Shown piece by piece: positions 25,477-36,680 of a stretch of DNA of 64,000 nucleotides (position 1 is its first letter; each line of letters begins with the position of its first letter). Origin of the DNA: JAKPAM01 sp047601745 (GTDB lineage: Bacteria; Pseudomonadota; Gammaproteobacteria; Burkholderiales; Burkholderiaceae_E). Both the position numbers and the translations under genes were made by a program. Below the pieces are notes generated by a model that was not told where the DNA came from, made no database searches, and saw nothing but the letters and a program-made list of their open reading frames with translations. The stretch is taken from positions 3,906,001-3,970,000 of the forward strand of contig JASGIS010000001.1 of NCBI GenBank assembly GCA_047601745.1, read 5' to 3'.

Positions 25477-27981
25477 TTGGACTTCGCCAGCGCCGCCTCG
25501 CCGTCCGCCGCCGTCCGCTACCGGGTCATCGCGCGCATCGCGATCATCGCCGTGGCGGTCGCCGCGTTGCTGCTGGCGCTGATCGACGCGTTCTCGTCGG
25601 TCGAGGTCGTCGATCGCGGTCCGGCCGCCGTCACGCGCGATCCGCTGGCGGCGGGCGTCGCCGGCGCGCTGCTGCTGGCGACGGCCTTGTGCGCGGCCGT
25701 GGCCTGGTTCGATGCCGATCCGGTCGAATCGGCGATGGCTTTCTGGTTCGTCAGCCTCGTGCCCCTGCTCGGACTGGTCGCCGGTTTCGCCGATCCGTGG
25801 TTCGATGCGATCGGAGGCGAGGGCGCGCGCCGGCTGATCGGCGCGGCGCTGGTCATCGGCCACGTCGTCGCGCACCTGCATCTGTTTCGCGCCTGCTTCG
25901 GCGACGAGGCGGCCGAACCCGGCCTGCGCCGGCTGATCGAGCGCGCGGTTCCGGTTGCCGCGCTGATCGTGCCGGTGCTGTGGATGCTGCCGCCCGCCGG
26001 GCAGTTCGCCGTCGCCGGACTGGCGGCGTTGGGCGCGCTGGTCCGGATCGCCCGGGTGTCGTGGCCCTCGTTGCGCGACGGCGGGCGCCTGGACCAGCGC
26101 GCCTACCTGCTGGCGCTGCTCGCGCAGGCCCTGTGCGGATTCGTGCAGGCATTCGCGCCGGCGGCCTCGGACCCGAGCGGCTGGCGGCTGCTGTCGTTCT
26201 GGAACGGGTCGGCGGTGTTCGTCGCGGTCGGCACGCTGATGGTCGTCGAGCGCCGTCGTCATCACGGCGAACGCCGGGCCCGTCTGCATCGCGAGGCGGT
26301 GGATGCCGCGCGCCAGTACCGGCACGTCTACTATTCGGCGCCGGTCGGCCTGGTCTCGGCGACCGCGAGCGGCCACGTCCTGCGCTGGAACGACATGGCC
26401 CAGCGCTTCTTTCCGGACCGGCTGCAGCCCGGCCGCTTCAATACGCTGGCCGGCGTGTTCGGCGAGGAGCGCGCCGCGGCGCTCGTCGAGGGCCTGGACG
26501 GCGGCCGGCCGCAGCGCGGCGAACTGCGGCGCGCGGGGACCGTGCTCGCGTACGAAGCGGTCGTCGCCGGCGGGGCGATCGAGATGTCGTTCGTCGACGT
26601 CTCCGAGCGCAGCCGCCTGGCCGAAGCGCTCGAACGGATCGCGCACCACGATTCGCTGACGGACCTGCTGAACCGGCGCGGCCTCGAAGTCCGGATCGAC
26701 GAGGCGCTGCGCGAGCGCGGTCCGCGCGGCGACCGGGTCTCGCTGATCTACGTGAACCTCGACCATTTCAAGGGGATCAACGAGGTGTTCGGCCACGAGG
26801 CCGGCGACGCGGTGATCGTCGAGGTCGCGCACCGCATGCAGCACGCGCTGGGCGCGCAGACCCGGATCGGTCGGCTCGGCGGCGACGAGTTCATCGCGTT
26901 GCTGACGGGCGTGCCGCTGGCCGAGGCGCGGCGCTCGGCCGCCGTGCTGCTCGACGCGGTGAGCGGCGAGCCGTTCGAGCACGACGGGCAGCGCTTCGAC
27001 GTGCAGGCCAGCATCGGCGTCGTCGAGGCGAGCGCCGGCATGCAGACGCGCGAGCTGATCGCGCAGGCGGACGACGCGTGCACGCGCGCCAAGCGCGCGG
27101 GGCCGCGAAGGATCGCGGTGATGCGGGCCTCGGACCTGCGGCTCGACGATTACCGCGCGTCGGTCCGGCTCGGCTCGAAGCTCAAATCCTGCCTGCCGAT
27201 CGAGCGGATGCGCGTGTACGCGCAGCCGATCGTCGCGCTGCGCGAGGCCGAGCCCGTGCCGCGCTACGAGGTGCTGCTGCGCGAGGTCGACGAGCAGGGC
27301 CGGATCGAGCCGCCGGATCGGCTGCTGGCCGCGGCCGAACGGCAGGGCAGCATGGCGGCGATCGATCGCCACGTGCTGCAGTCGACGATCGAACACCTTT
27401 GCGCGCATCCCGAGCACACGCGATCGCTGGGCTTCGTGACCGTCAACGTCAGCGGCATGTCGCTGAACGACGACCGCTTCCACGACGATGCCGTGGCGAT
27501 GCTGCGCGACCATCGGCTGGCCGCGTCCCGGATCGTGCTGGAGATCACCGAGTCGGTCGCCGTGCGCGACATGTCCGGCACCCGCCGCTTCGTCGAACGG
27601 ATGCGCGACATCGGCGTAGGGATCGCGCTCGACGATTTCGGCGCCGGCTACACCTCGTTCGCTTACCTGCGCGACATCCCCGCATCGCTGCTGAAGATCG
27701 ACGGACAGTTCATCGTCGATCTGGCCGGCGACCGCAAGCTGCGCGGCATCGTTCGCGCGATCCAGCAGCTCGGCGCCGAACTGGGCATGGCGTGCCTGGC
27801 CGAATGGGTCGAGGACGTGCCCACGCTCGAGGCGCTGCTCGAACTGCGGGTCGATTATGCGCAGGGCTACGTGTTTTCGCGCGCGCTGCCGCTCGAATCC
27901 TGGTTGACGACCCCGACCGACCTGGCGCCGCTGCACGCGGCCCGGCAAGCGCTGCGCAGCACCGGCAAGGTGATCGCATGA
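25477..27981 (+). CDS. Membrane PAS-GGDEF-EAL protein (c-di-GMP turnover)
   Basis: An 834-residue protein with six or seven N-terminal TM segments (about 18-256), a PAS-like domain (about 281-375), GGDEF (about 385-545) and EAL (about 575-815). The diguanylate cyclase site GGDEF (468-472) is intact. In the phosphodiesterase domain the signature is Glu-Val-Leu (598-600) rather than Glu-Ala-Leu, but the metal and catalytic residues are present: Glu598, Asn657, Glu689, Asp719-Asp720 in DDFGAGYTS, and Lys740. Both activities are therefore possible. The start is TTG 25477 with a weak ribosome binding site. Its stop overlaps the kinase start (ATGA), so the two are expressed together. Confidence 0.9.
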   Translation: MDFASAASPSAAVRYRVIARIAIIAVAVAALLLALIDAFSSVEVVDRGPAAVTRDPLAAGVAGALLLATALCAAVAWFDADPVESAMAFWFVSLVPLLGLVAGFADPWFDAIGGEGARRLIGAALVIGHVVAHLHLFRACFGDEAAEPGLRRLIERAVPVAALIVPVLWMLPPAGQFAVAGLAALGALVRIARVSWPSLRDGGRLDQRAYLLALLAQALCGFVQAFAPAASDPSGWRLLSFWNGSAVFVAVGTLMVVERRRHHGERRARLHREAVDAARQYRHVYYSAPVGLVSATASGHVLRWNDMAQRFFPDRLQPGRFNTLAGVFGEERAAALVEGLDGGRPQRGELRRAGTVLAYEAVVAGGAIEMSFVDVSERSRLAEALERIAHHDSLTDLLNRRGLEVRIDEALRERGPRGDRVSLIYVNLDHFKGINEVFGHEAGDAVIVEVAHRMQHALGAQTRIGRLGGDEFIALLTGVPLAEARRSAAVLLDAVSGEPFEHDGQRFDVQASIGVVEASAGMQTRELIAQADDACTRAKRAGPRRIAVMRASDLRLDDYRASVRLGSKLKSCLPIERMRVYAQPIVALREAEPVPRYEVLLREVDEQGRIEPPDRLLAAAERQGSMAAIDRHVLQSTIEHLCAHPEHTRSLGFVTVNVSGMSLNDDRFHDDAVAMLRDHRLAASRIVLEITESVAVRDMSGTRRFVERMRDIGVGIALDDFGAGYTSFAYLRDIPASLLKIDGQFIVDLAGDRKLRGIVRAIQQLGAELGMACLAEWVEDVPTLEALLELRVDYAQGYVFSRALPLESWLTTPTDLAPLHAARQALRSTGKVIA

Positions 27982-29660
27982 CGGGCGTCCGGATATCGGC
28001 GCCGGCGGCGCCGGCCGCACGGTCGGCATCGGCATCGACATCGACATCGGCGCTGGCGCTGGCGACGGCGACGGCATCGGCATCGGCATCGGCATCGGCA
28101 TCGGCATCGGCATCGGCATCGGCATCGGCATCGGCATCGGCATCGGCATCGGCATCCGGTCGGATCTGCGCGCTGCCGATCGGCATGGAGCTGGGCGGTT
28201 ATCGGCTCGTGCGCGTCATCGGGCACGGCGGGTTCGGGATCGTCTACGAGGCGATCGACCTGGCCACCGGCGGTCAGGTCGCGATCAAGGAGTACATGCC
28301 CGTGCAACTGGCGGCGCGGCCGGCCGGCGAGATCGTCCTGCCGCTGACGAGCGGCGTCGGCAACGCCTACGAACTCGGCCGGCAGGGCTTCCTCGAAGAG
28401 GCGGCGCTGCTCAGACGCTATCGGCATCCCGGGTTGATCCACGCGTTGGCGAGCTGGGAACAGAACGGCACCGCGTACATGGCGATGCCGTTCTACGACG
28501 GCGCGACGCTCGAGCAGATCATGCAGCGCGACCGCAGCGTGATCGACGAGCGCTGGCTCAAGACGCTGCTCGGCCCGATCCTCGGCGCGCTCGAAAGCCT
28601 GCACGCCGATCGCTGCTGCCATCGCGACGTGTCGCCCGACAACATCCTGGTGCCGAATGCCGGCGGAGCGGTGCTGCTCGACCTGGGCGCGGCGCGCCGC
28701 GTCATCGGCGGACACGCGCGCGCGCTGACGGTGATGCTCAAGACCGGCTTCGCGCCGATCGAACAGTACGCGGACGATCCGTCGCTGATGCCCGGTCCGT
28801 GGAGCGACATCTACGCGCTATGCGGCGTGTTGTATTTCGCGATCACCGGCAACGTGCCGCCGGCCTCGGCCTCGCGCGTGATGCGCGATCACTTCGTGCC
28901 GCTGCGGACGCTGGCGCCGGCCGGGTACTCGGCCGAGTTCCTGGCGGCGATCGACGCCGGCCTGCTGCTCATCCCCGACGAGCGGCCGCAGACGATCGCG
29001 GCGTTTCGCCAGCGGGTGTTCGCCGAACCGGGCAGTCTCGCGGCTGCGGCCATCGCCGGGTCCTCGCGCGACGGTCCGGACGGCCCGCGCGGCGCGTGGA
29101 CCGATCTTCCGGTGTCGCCCGTCGCGCGGCGAACGCGTGGGGCCGGGATCGCGATCGGCGTCGCGCTGGCGGCCTTCGTGCTGGGCGGCGCCTGGCTCGG
29201 CCGTGGCGGCGTGCGCGGCGGCAGCGGAATGCCGGCCCCACCCGCATCGGCGGCGCCGGATGCGCGAGCACCGGCAACAGTGCCGGCCTCTGTCGGCGGG
29301 TCGGTGCCGTCGCCGAACGGCGCGTCGAACGGCGGGTCGAACGCGAGACAGAACGCGAGACAGAACACGGGACAGAACACGGGACAGAGCGCGGGACAGA
29401 GCGCGGGACAGAGCGCGGGACAGAACGCGGGACAGAACGCGGGGGCCGGACCGGACTCGCGACCGGATCCGGACGTGAAATCGGATACGAGGCAAAACGC
29501 CGGGCATGACCCGCGATCGGACGCGAAGCCGCCGTCGAAGCCGTCCGACGCATCGACGCCGCCGGCAGTGCAGCCGGCCGCCGCCGGGGCCGACGCCGAC
29601 GCTGATGCCGGGCCCGTTTCCGGGCCCGTTTCCGGGCCCGCCGATCGCCGCCGGCGCTGA
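27978..29660 (+). CDS. Transmembrane Ser/Thr protein kinase with repeat-rich ends
   Basis: A 560-residue Hanks-type kinase. Residues 20-62 are an Ala-Ser tract made by a hexanucleotide repeat. The kinase domain (about 70-335) has the Gly loop IGHGGFGIVYEA, VAIKEY with the ATP Lys, CHRDVSPDNIL, and LLDLGAARR where Asp-Phe-Gly is usual. GFAPIEQY is a form of the activation segment common in atypical bacterial kinases. One TM segment (AIGVALAAFVLGGAWLG, about 395-411) is followed by a presumably periplasmic tail of about 150 residues with a Gln-Asn-Ala-Gly type 12-bp repeat. It overlaps the GGDEF/EAL gene by ATGA. Catalytic residues are intact; targets are unknown. Confidence 0.88.
   Translation: MTGVRISAPAAPAARSASASTSTSALALATATASASASASASASASASASASASASASASGRICALPIGMELGGYRLVRVIGHGGFGIVYEAIDLATGGQVAIKEYMPVQLAARPAGEIVLPLTSGVGNAYELGRQGFLEEAALLRRYRHPGLIHALASWEQNGTAYMAMPFYDGATLEQIMQRDRSVIDERWLKTLLGPILGALESLHADRCCHRDVSPDNILVPNAGGAVLLDLGAARRVIGGHARALTVMLKTGFAPIEQYADDPSLMPGPWSDIYALCGVLYFAITGNVPPASASRVMRDHFVPLRTLAPAGYSAEFLAAIDAGLLLIPDERPQTIAAFRQRVFAEPGSLAAAAIAGSSRDGPDGPRGAWTDLPVSPVARRTRGAGIAIGVALAAFVLGGAWLGRGGVRGGSGMPAPPASAAPDARAPATVPASVGGSVPSPNGASNGGSNARQNARQNTGQNTGQSAGQSAGQSAGQNAGQNAGAGPDSRPDPDVKSDTRQNAGHDPRSDAKPPSKPSDASTPPAVQPAAAGADADADAGPVSGPVSGPADRRRR
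28073..28156. repeat. Hexanucleotide repeat in the kinase N-terminus
   Basis: Fourteen perfect GGCATC units (84 bp) encode alternating Ala and Ser. Related imperfect units lie just upstream from 28024. The unit keeps the frame, so length changes would only alter the linker before the kinase domain. Confidence 0.97.
29341..29446. repeat. 12-bp repeat in the kinase C-terminal tail
   Basis: About nine copies of a 12-bp unit of the form ACAGARCGCGGG, with ACGCGAG- and ACACGGG-type variants, encode Gln-Asn/Ser-Ala/Thr-Gly/Arg quartets in the tail after the TM segment. The period keeps the reading frame. Confidence 0.9.
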
Positions 29661-29679
29661 CGCGCGCGGCGCGCGCTCG

Positions 29680-30738
29680 TCAGGGCACGAGCACGACGCG
29701 GCCGACGACCTTGCCGTCGCGCAGCGCCATCAGCGCGTCGTTCGCCTCCTCGAGCGGGCGACGCGTGACCGGCACCGGCTTGAGCTTGCCGGCCTTCGCG
29801 AAGCCGACCAGTTCTTGCAGTTCGCGCAGGTTGCCGACGTAGCTGCCGCGCAGCGCCAGCGGGCGCAGCGGGAAGAACGGGATCGGCATCCGCAGCTCGC
29901 CGCCGAACAGGCCGACGATGACGATCTCGGTGCCGCGGGTCGCGCTGGCCAGCGCCAGGTTCACCGTGGCTTCGCCGCCGACCAGGTCGAGCACCTGCAG
30001 CGCGCCGCCGCCGGTCGCGGCGATGATCTGCTGCGCGGCATCGGTGGCCGAACCGTCGATCGCCTGCAGCGCGCCGGCCTTGAGCGCGGCCTCGCGTTTG
30101 GTCGGATCGATGTCGACGACGATCGCGCCCTTGGCATCCATCGCCTTGAGCATCATCAGTGCCATGTGGCCGAGTCCGCCGGCGCCCATGATCACCACCG
30201 GTTCGTCCTTGATCGACGGGCCGAACTTCTTCAGCGCGCTGTAGGTCGTCACGCCCGAGCACGCCAGCGGCGCGGCTTCGGCGGCATCCAGCGTGCCGAT
30301 GTCGACGCAGTAGCGGGCCTCGGGCACCAGTACGTAGTCGGCGTAGCCGCCGTCGAGGAACACGCCGAGCGAACGCGACTTCAGGCACAGGTTCTCGTCG
30401 CCGCGCCGGCAGATCGGGCAATCGGCGCAGCCGAGCCACGGAAAGACGACGACGCTGGCGCCGATCTTCGCGTCGCCGGCTTCGGGACCGGCCGCGGCGA
30501 TCGTGCCGGCGATCTCGTGTCCCATCGTCAACGGCAGCTTGATGCCGCGGTCCTTCAGCTCCAGCGCCTTGCCGTCGCCGAGATCGTAGCGGCCCTCCCA
30601 GATGTGCAGGTCGCTGTGGCACACGCCGGCGGCGGTGATCCGCACCAGCACTTCCTTGCCGGTCGGCGTCGGCACCGGGCCTTCGCGGCGCGACAGCGGT
30701 TGGTCGTGTCCGGTCACACAAAAGCAGCGCATCTTCAT
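29680..30738 (-). CDS. Zinc-dependent alcohol dehydrogenase (MDR family)
   Basis: A 352-residue NAD(P)-dependent medium-chain dehydrogenase. The catalytic zinc ligands are in GVCHSD (Cys40) and TMGHE (His74, Glu75). The structural zinc cysteines are 104, 107, 110 and 118. The Rossmann motif is VVIMGAGGLGHMAL. ATG 30738 is chosen because GGAG lies six bases upstream; longer starts at 30750 and 30771 are possible. It is divergent from the Baeyer-Villiger monooxygenase, and such a pair could turn a secondary or cyclic alcohol into an ester or lactone. It ends 19 bases from the convergent kinase. Confidence 0.9.
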   Translation of the reverse strand: MKMRCFCVTGHDQPLSRREGPVPTPTGKEVLVRITAAGVCHSDLHIWEGRYDLGDGKALELKDRGIKLPLTMGHEIAGTIAAAGPEAGDAKIGASVVVFPWLGCADCPICRRGDENLCLKSRSLGVFLDGGYADYVLVPEARYCVDIGTLDAAEAAPLACSGVTTYSALKKFGPSIKDEPVVIMGAGGLGHMALMMLKAMDAKGAIVVDIDPTKREAALKAGALQAIDGSATDAAQQIIAATGGGALQVLDLVGGEATVNLALASATRGTEIVIVGLFGGELRMPIPFFPLRPLALRGSYVGNLRELQELVGFAKAGKLKPVPVTRRPLEEANDALMALRDGKVVGRVVLVP

Positions 30739-31023
30739 CGGAGTCTCCATGAGGGGGTGCCGCGGATCCACGGCCCTGGGTAGTCATCGGTTTCGACTGG
30801 GAACACGCCGGATGCTACGGCCAGCCAGGGCGATTGCCAAATCGGATCCGCCGGCGGGCGCGGTCGGCGCGACGCGGCGGCCCGCATCGGCCGGATCCGA
30901 TACCATCGTCGTCATCGTGCCGCGATCGCGCGGCCGGCCGGCGGTCGCGCGGGCCGGCGCGACCATCCATTCGCGGGCGTCGATAAGCGATGACCCTAAC
31001 CCCATGCACGAGGAGACACCCGC

Positions 31024-32712
<1,689 letters not shown>

Positions 32713-32832
32713 ACGAACGAAGCTCGCGCACCGCTAGAATCTCCGCATTGCGCGAGAAGGCTTCGCTCGGTACGCTGCCCACGCAATATCCGGACGCGCA
32801 GTCCGATCATCGGTTTTTTCAGGAGACTCGTC

Positions 32833-33900
32833 ATGGCCGATCAGCGATCAACTTCTTCGCGCGGGGCATCGAACCCGCCTACGGCCGGCGCCCCGGACGA
32901 CGGACGCCGTTCGTTGCTGGTCGGCGCCGGCGCCGGCATCGCGCTGGCCGGTCTCGGCCTGTCGGGACGCGCGCGCGCGCAGGCCTCGGCCGACGCCTGG
33001 CCGAACAAGCCGGTGCGGGTGATCTGCAACTTCGCGGCGGGCGGCTTGACCGATTCGTACGCGCGCCAGTACAGCGAAGCGCTGAGCCGCAAGTTCGACC
33101 AGAACTTCATCGTCGACAACCGGCCCGGCGCGGGCGGCATCCTGGGGGCCGAGATGGCGGCCAAATCGTCGCCCGACGGTTATACGCTGCTGGTCACGAC
33201 CAGCACGCCGGTCTGGTCGGCCCGCGGTCTTTACCGCAAGCTGCCGTACGACGCGGCCAAGGACCTGGTGCCGGTGACGATGTTCCCGAGCGGCGCGCTG
33301 ATCTTCGCGGCGCATAAGGACCTGCCGGTCAGCAACGCGGCCGAACTGGCCGAATACGCGAAGACGCATCCGATCACGCTGGGCACGTACGGGCAGGGAT
33401 CCTGGCCGCACCTGGTCGCCGAGAACTGGATCAAGGAGCGCAAGATCCCGCTGACGGTCGTTCACTACAAGGGTGAATCGCCGATGTGGATCGACATCGC
33501 CAGCGGCCAGGTCCAGGTCGGCATCGGCAGCTACCTGCAGTTCGTCTCACATTACCAGAAGGGCCAGGTCAAGCCGCTGGCCGCGGCGACGGGGTCGGTG
33601 CGCTCGCCCAAGCTGCCCGACGTGCCGACGATGGTCGAGCAGGGCTTCACCGATCCGCTGTACAAGCTCGACGGCTACTTGCCGATGGTGGCGCCCGCCG
33701 GCACGCCGGATGCGGTCCTGCGCAAGATCGCCGACGCGATCCAGGAAGTGTCCGCCACGCCGAAGCTGGCGGCGCTGCGCCAGACGTTCGCGATCGACCA
33801 ACTGCCGCCGGACTACGAGACGACGCAGAAGCTCTACGGCGAGTACGGCCAGTTGTGGGGATCGCTCGCCGGGGCGCTGGGCATCAAGCTCGACGCCTGA
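32833..33900 (+). CDS. Bug/TctC-family periplasmic solute-binding protein
   Basis: A 355-residue extracytoplasmic receptor of the Bug family, which bind carboxylates and other small solutes in Burkholderiales, often without a linked TctAB transporter, as here. The signal peptide has twin Arg (RRSLLVGAGAGIALAGLG, from residue 25) and a probable cleavage after ARAQA near 51, suggesting Tat export. The mature part begins WPNKPVRVICNFAAGGLTD and includes FIVDNRPGAGGILGAEMAA, both hallmarks. GGAG precedes the ATG. Proximity to the monooxygenase suggests uptake or sensing of a related substrate (inference). Confidence 0.92.
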   Translation: MADQRSTSSRGASNPPTAGAPDDGRRSLLVGAGAGIALAGLGLSGRARAQASADAWPNKPVRVICNFAAGGLTDSYARQYSEALSRKFDQNFIVDNRPGAGGILGAEMAAKSSPDGYTLLVTTSTPVWSARGLYRKLPYDAAKDLVPVTMFPSGALIFAAHKDLPVSNAAELAEYAKTHPITLGTYGQGSWPHLVAENWIKERKIPLTVVHYKGESPMWIDIASGQVQVGIGSYLQFVSHYQKGQVKPLAAATGSVRSPKLPDVPTMVEQGFTDPLYKLDGYLPMVAPAGTPDAVLRKIADAIQEVSATPKLAALRQTFAIDQLPPDYETTQKLYGEYGQLWGSLAGALGIKLDA

Positions 33901-33903
33901 TCC

Positions 33904-33923
33904 GCGCCGCGGGCCCGCGGCGC
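33904..33923. terminator. Palindrome between convergent genes, possible terminator
   Basis: A perfect 20-bp palindrome (half-site GCGCCGCGGG) lies three bases after the Bug gene stop and before the convergent beta-oxidation gene. There is no T tract, so termination strength is uncertain. Confidence 0.4.
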
Positions 33924-33975
33924 GGGCCCGGGCCTGCGGCGGCGGCAGGCCGGATCGCCCGACCCGCCGGCCGCG

Positions 33976-36057
33976 TCACTTGATGTCCTGGAAGCGCTTG
34001 CCTTCGGCCGCCATCTTCTCGAGCAGCGGCGAGATCGTGAAGTCCGAGCCCAGTTTCGGCGCGTATTCCTTCAGCTTGGCCACGACCTTGTCCAGGCCGA
34101 CGGTGTCGGCGTAGAACATCGGCCCGCCGCGGTAGACGGGCCAGCCGTAGCCGTTGATCCAGACGATGTCGATGTCCGAGGGCCGGATCGCGATCCCTTC
34201 CTCGAGGATCTTCGCGCCCTCGTTGATCATCGGATAGATGCAGCGTTCGAGGATCTCGGTCTCGCTGATCTGGCGCGGCGTCGCACCCTGTTTGGCCATG
34301 AAGTCGCGGATGATCTTCTCGGTGACCGGCGACGGCTTGGCGTTGCGCTTCTCGTCGTAGTCGTAGAAGCCGGCGCCGGTCTTCTGGCCGCGCCGGTCGG
34401 CCTCGCACAGCACCTCGCGGATCGTCGAGCTGGTCGAGCGCTCGCGGAACCAGCCCAGGTCCAGACCCGCCAGGTCCGACATCGCGAACGGGCCCATCGG
34501 CAGCCCGAACTCGTAGATCACCTTGTCGATGTCCCAGGGCATCGCGCCTTCCATCAGCATCGCCTGCGCCTGCAGCGTGCGGGCGCGCAGGATCCGGTTG
34601 CCGATGAAGCCCGGGCAAACGCCCGACAGCGCGGCGATCTTGCCGATCTGCTTGCCGACGCCCATCGCCGTCGCGATCATCGTCTTCGACGTCTTCTCGC
34701 CGCGCACGACCTCGAGCAGGCGCATCACGTTGGCCGGCGAGAAGAAGTGCATGCCGATCACGTCCTGCGGACGCGACGTGGCGCTGGCGATCTCGTTGAC
34801 GTCGAGCGCCGACGTGTTGGTGGCCAGCACCGCGCCCTGCCTGACGATCTTGTCGAGTTTGGCGAACAGATCCTTCTTGACCTCCATGTTCTCGAACACG
34901 GCCTCGATGATCATGTCGCAGTCGGCCAGCACGTTCAGGTCCAGCGAGCCGGTCAGCAGCTTCATCCGCTGCTCGACCTGTTCCATCGTCAGCCGGCCGC
35001 GCTTGGCGGTGGTCTCGTAGTTCTTGCGCACGACGCCCAGGCCGCGATCGAGCGCTTCCTGTTTGGTCTCGACCAGCGTGACCGGGATGCCGACGTTCGC
35101 GAAGTTCATCGCGATGCCGCCGCCCATCGTGCCCGCGCCGATGATGCCGACCTTCTTGACCGGCACGGTCGGCGTGTCGGCCGGCACGTCCGGGATCTTC
35201 CAGACCTGGCGCTCGGCGAAGAACACGTAGCGCTGCGCGGCCGACTGCGTGCCGGTCATCAGTTCGGTGAACAGCGCGCGCTCGGTCTTCAGCCCTTCGT
35301 CGAACGGTTGGTTGACCGCCGCCTCGACGCAGCGGATGTTGTATTCGGGGGCGAGGAAACCGCGGAACTTGCGCGCATTGGCCTTGCGGAAGTCGGCGAA
35401 GATCTCGGGGTGCTTGCGCGCCTCGATCATCTTGTCGTCCGAATCGCGGACCTTCTTCAGCGGACGCTTCTCGGCGACGATCTTGCGCGCGAACGCGATC
35501 GCGCCGGCGCGCAGCGCGTTCTCGTCGACCAGTTCGTCGACCAGGCCCATCTCCAGGCACTGCTTGGCGCGCACGTGCTCGCCGGACGTGACCATCTCGA
35601 GCGCGCGCTGCGCGCCGACGATGCGAGGCAGGCGCTGCGTGCCGCCGGCGCCGGGCAGCAGGCCCAGCTTGACCTCGGGCAGTCCGCACTTGGCCGACGG
35701 CACCGCGACGCGGTAATGGCAGGCCAGCGCGGTCTCCAGGCCGCCGCCCAGCGCGGTGCCGTGGATCGCCGCGACCACCGGTTTCGGCGAATTCTCGATC
35801 GCGTCCTGCGCTTCCTTGAGCGCCGGGCCCTTCGGCGGTTTGCCGAATTCGGTGATGTCGGCGCCGGCGATGAAGGTCTTGCCGGCGCAGATCAGCACGA
35901 TCGCCTGGACCGCGGGGTCGGCGACGGCGGTGTTGATGCCGTCGAGGATCGCGGCGCGCACCGGCTGCGACAACGCGTTGACGGGCGGCGAATCGAGCGT
36001 GATGACGGCGACGCCGTTGTCGACGTCGAGCGTGGCGACGGGGCTGCTGAAGGCCAA
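33976..36057 (-). CDS. Bifunctional enoyl-CoA hydratase / 3-hydroxyacyl-CoA dehydrogenase
   Basis: A 693-residue two-domain beta-oxidation protein. The N-terminal crotonase domain has TFIAGADITEF (61-71), HGTALGGGLETALACHYRV with Glu108, and GLPEVKLGLLPGAGGTQRLP with Glu128, both catalytic acids. The dehydrogenase domain starts VGIIGAGTMGGGIA (303-316) and has IGMHFFSPANVM with the catalytic His. A C-terminal dehydrogenase domain ends near LEKMAAEGKRFQDIK. The start is TTG 36057 with GAGGAG seven or eight bases upstream. It may act on acyl-CoAs from ring cleavage after the nearby monooxygenase, but general fatty acid oxidation is equally possible. Confidence 0.93.
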   Translation of the reverse strand: MAFSSPVATLDVDNGVAVITLDSPPVNALSQPVRAAILDGINTAVADPAVQAIVLICAGKTFIAGADITEFGKPPKGPALKEAQDAIENSPKPVVAAIHGTALGGGLETALACHYRVAVPSAKCGLPEVKLGLLPGAGGTQRLPRIVGAQRALEMVTSGEHVRAKQCLEMGLVDELVDENALRAGAIAFARKIVAEKRPLKKVRDSDDKMIEARKHPEIFADFRKANARKFRGFLAPEYNIRCVEAAVNQPFDEGLKTERALFTELMTGTQSAAQRYVFFAERQVWKIPDVPADTPTVPVKKVGIIGAGTMGGGIAMNFANVGIPVTLVETKQEALDRGLGVVRKNYETTAKRGRLTMEQVEQRMKLLTGSLDLNVLADCDMIIEAVFENMEVKKDLFAKLDKIVRQGAVLATNTSALDVNEIASATSRPQDVIGMHFFSPANVMRLLEVVRGEKTSKTMIATAMGVGKQIGKIAALSGVCPGFIGNRILRARTLQAQAMLMEGAMPWDIDKVIYEFGLPMGPFAMSDLAGLDLGWFRERSTSSTIREVLCEADRRGQKTGAGFYDYDEKRNAKPSPVTEKIIRDFMAKQGATPRQISETEILERCIYPMINEGAKILEEGIAIRPSDIDIVWINGYGWPVYRGGPMFYADTVGLDKVVAKLKEYAPKLGSDFTISPLLEKMAAEGKRFQDIK

Positions 36058-36122
36058 GGTGAGTCTCCTCGAGTGGGTGAAACCGGTCGCGCGGCGAGCG
36101 CGTTGCGCGTTAGCATACCGCG

Positions 36123-36623
36123 ATGAACGAACTACTCGATCGGGCGGCCGCGATCGCGGATCTGCTCAAGGCGCGACGCCAGACGATCGCCGTCGCCGAA
36201 TCGTCCAGCGGTGGCCTGGTCAGCGCGGCGCTGCTGTCGGTGCCCGGCGCGTCGGCCTATTTCCTCGGCGGCGGGGTCGTCTATACGGCGCGCGCGCGCA
36301 AGCTGCTGATGGACATCCCGCGCGAGGCGGTCGAAGGCATGCGCTCGTCGTCCGAGCCGTATGCGCGGCTGCTCGCGCAGACCGCCCGGCAGCGCTTCCG
36401 CGCCGATTGGGGCCTGTCCGAAACCGGCGCCGCCGGTCCGACCGGCAATCCGTACGGCGATGCGGCCGGGCATTCGTGCATCGCCGTCGACGGCCCGAGC
36501 TCGGCCGTCGTCACGATCGAGACCGGCCGCGACGATCGCTACGAGAACATGCTCGCGTTCGCGGCGGCCGCGCTGGCACTGCTGCATCAGCGCCTGACGG
36601 ACGCGCCCGACGGATCACGGTGA
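36123..36623 (+). CDS. pncC: Nicotinamide-nucleotide amidase (CinA C-terminal / PncC family)
   Basis: A 166-residue single-domain member of the family that deamidates NMN to NaMN. The catalytic Ser region is AVAESSSGGLVSAALLSVPG, and YTARARKLL contains the Tyr/Lys pair. LSETGAAGPTGNPYG corresponds to the conserved Gly-x-Ala-Gly-Pro loop. Many members have ES(C/S)TGG at the first motif; here it is ESSSGG. The N-terminal CinA domain is absent, as in E. coli PncC. It is divergent from the beta-oxidation gene. Confidence 0.85.
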   Translation: MNELLDRAAAIADLLKARRQTIAVAESSSGGLVSAALLSVPGASAYFLGGGVVYTARARKLLMDIPREAVEGMRSSSEPYARLLAQTARQRFRADWGLSETGAAGPTGNPYGDAAGHSCIAVDGPSSAVVTIETGRDDRYENMLAFAAAALALLHQRLTDAPDGSR

Positions 36624-36680
36624 CGCGGCGCGCCCGATCGACGATGGACCGCGTGCGAACCGCCGGGGACGGAGACCGGC

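Noticed and set aside
25381..28155. Very long open frame on the minus strand opposite the GGDEF/EAL gene
   Set aside because: Its translation is Arg/His/Gln/Asp-rich with no recognisable domain and mirrors the real gene; such shadow frames are expected in very GC-rich DNA. Similar shadows at 2252-3814, 51108-53804, 53657-56911 and 60085-63006 were dropped for the same reason.
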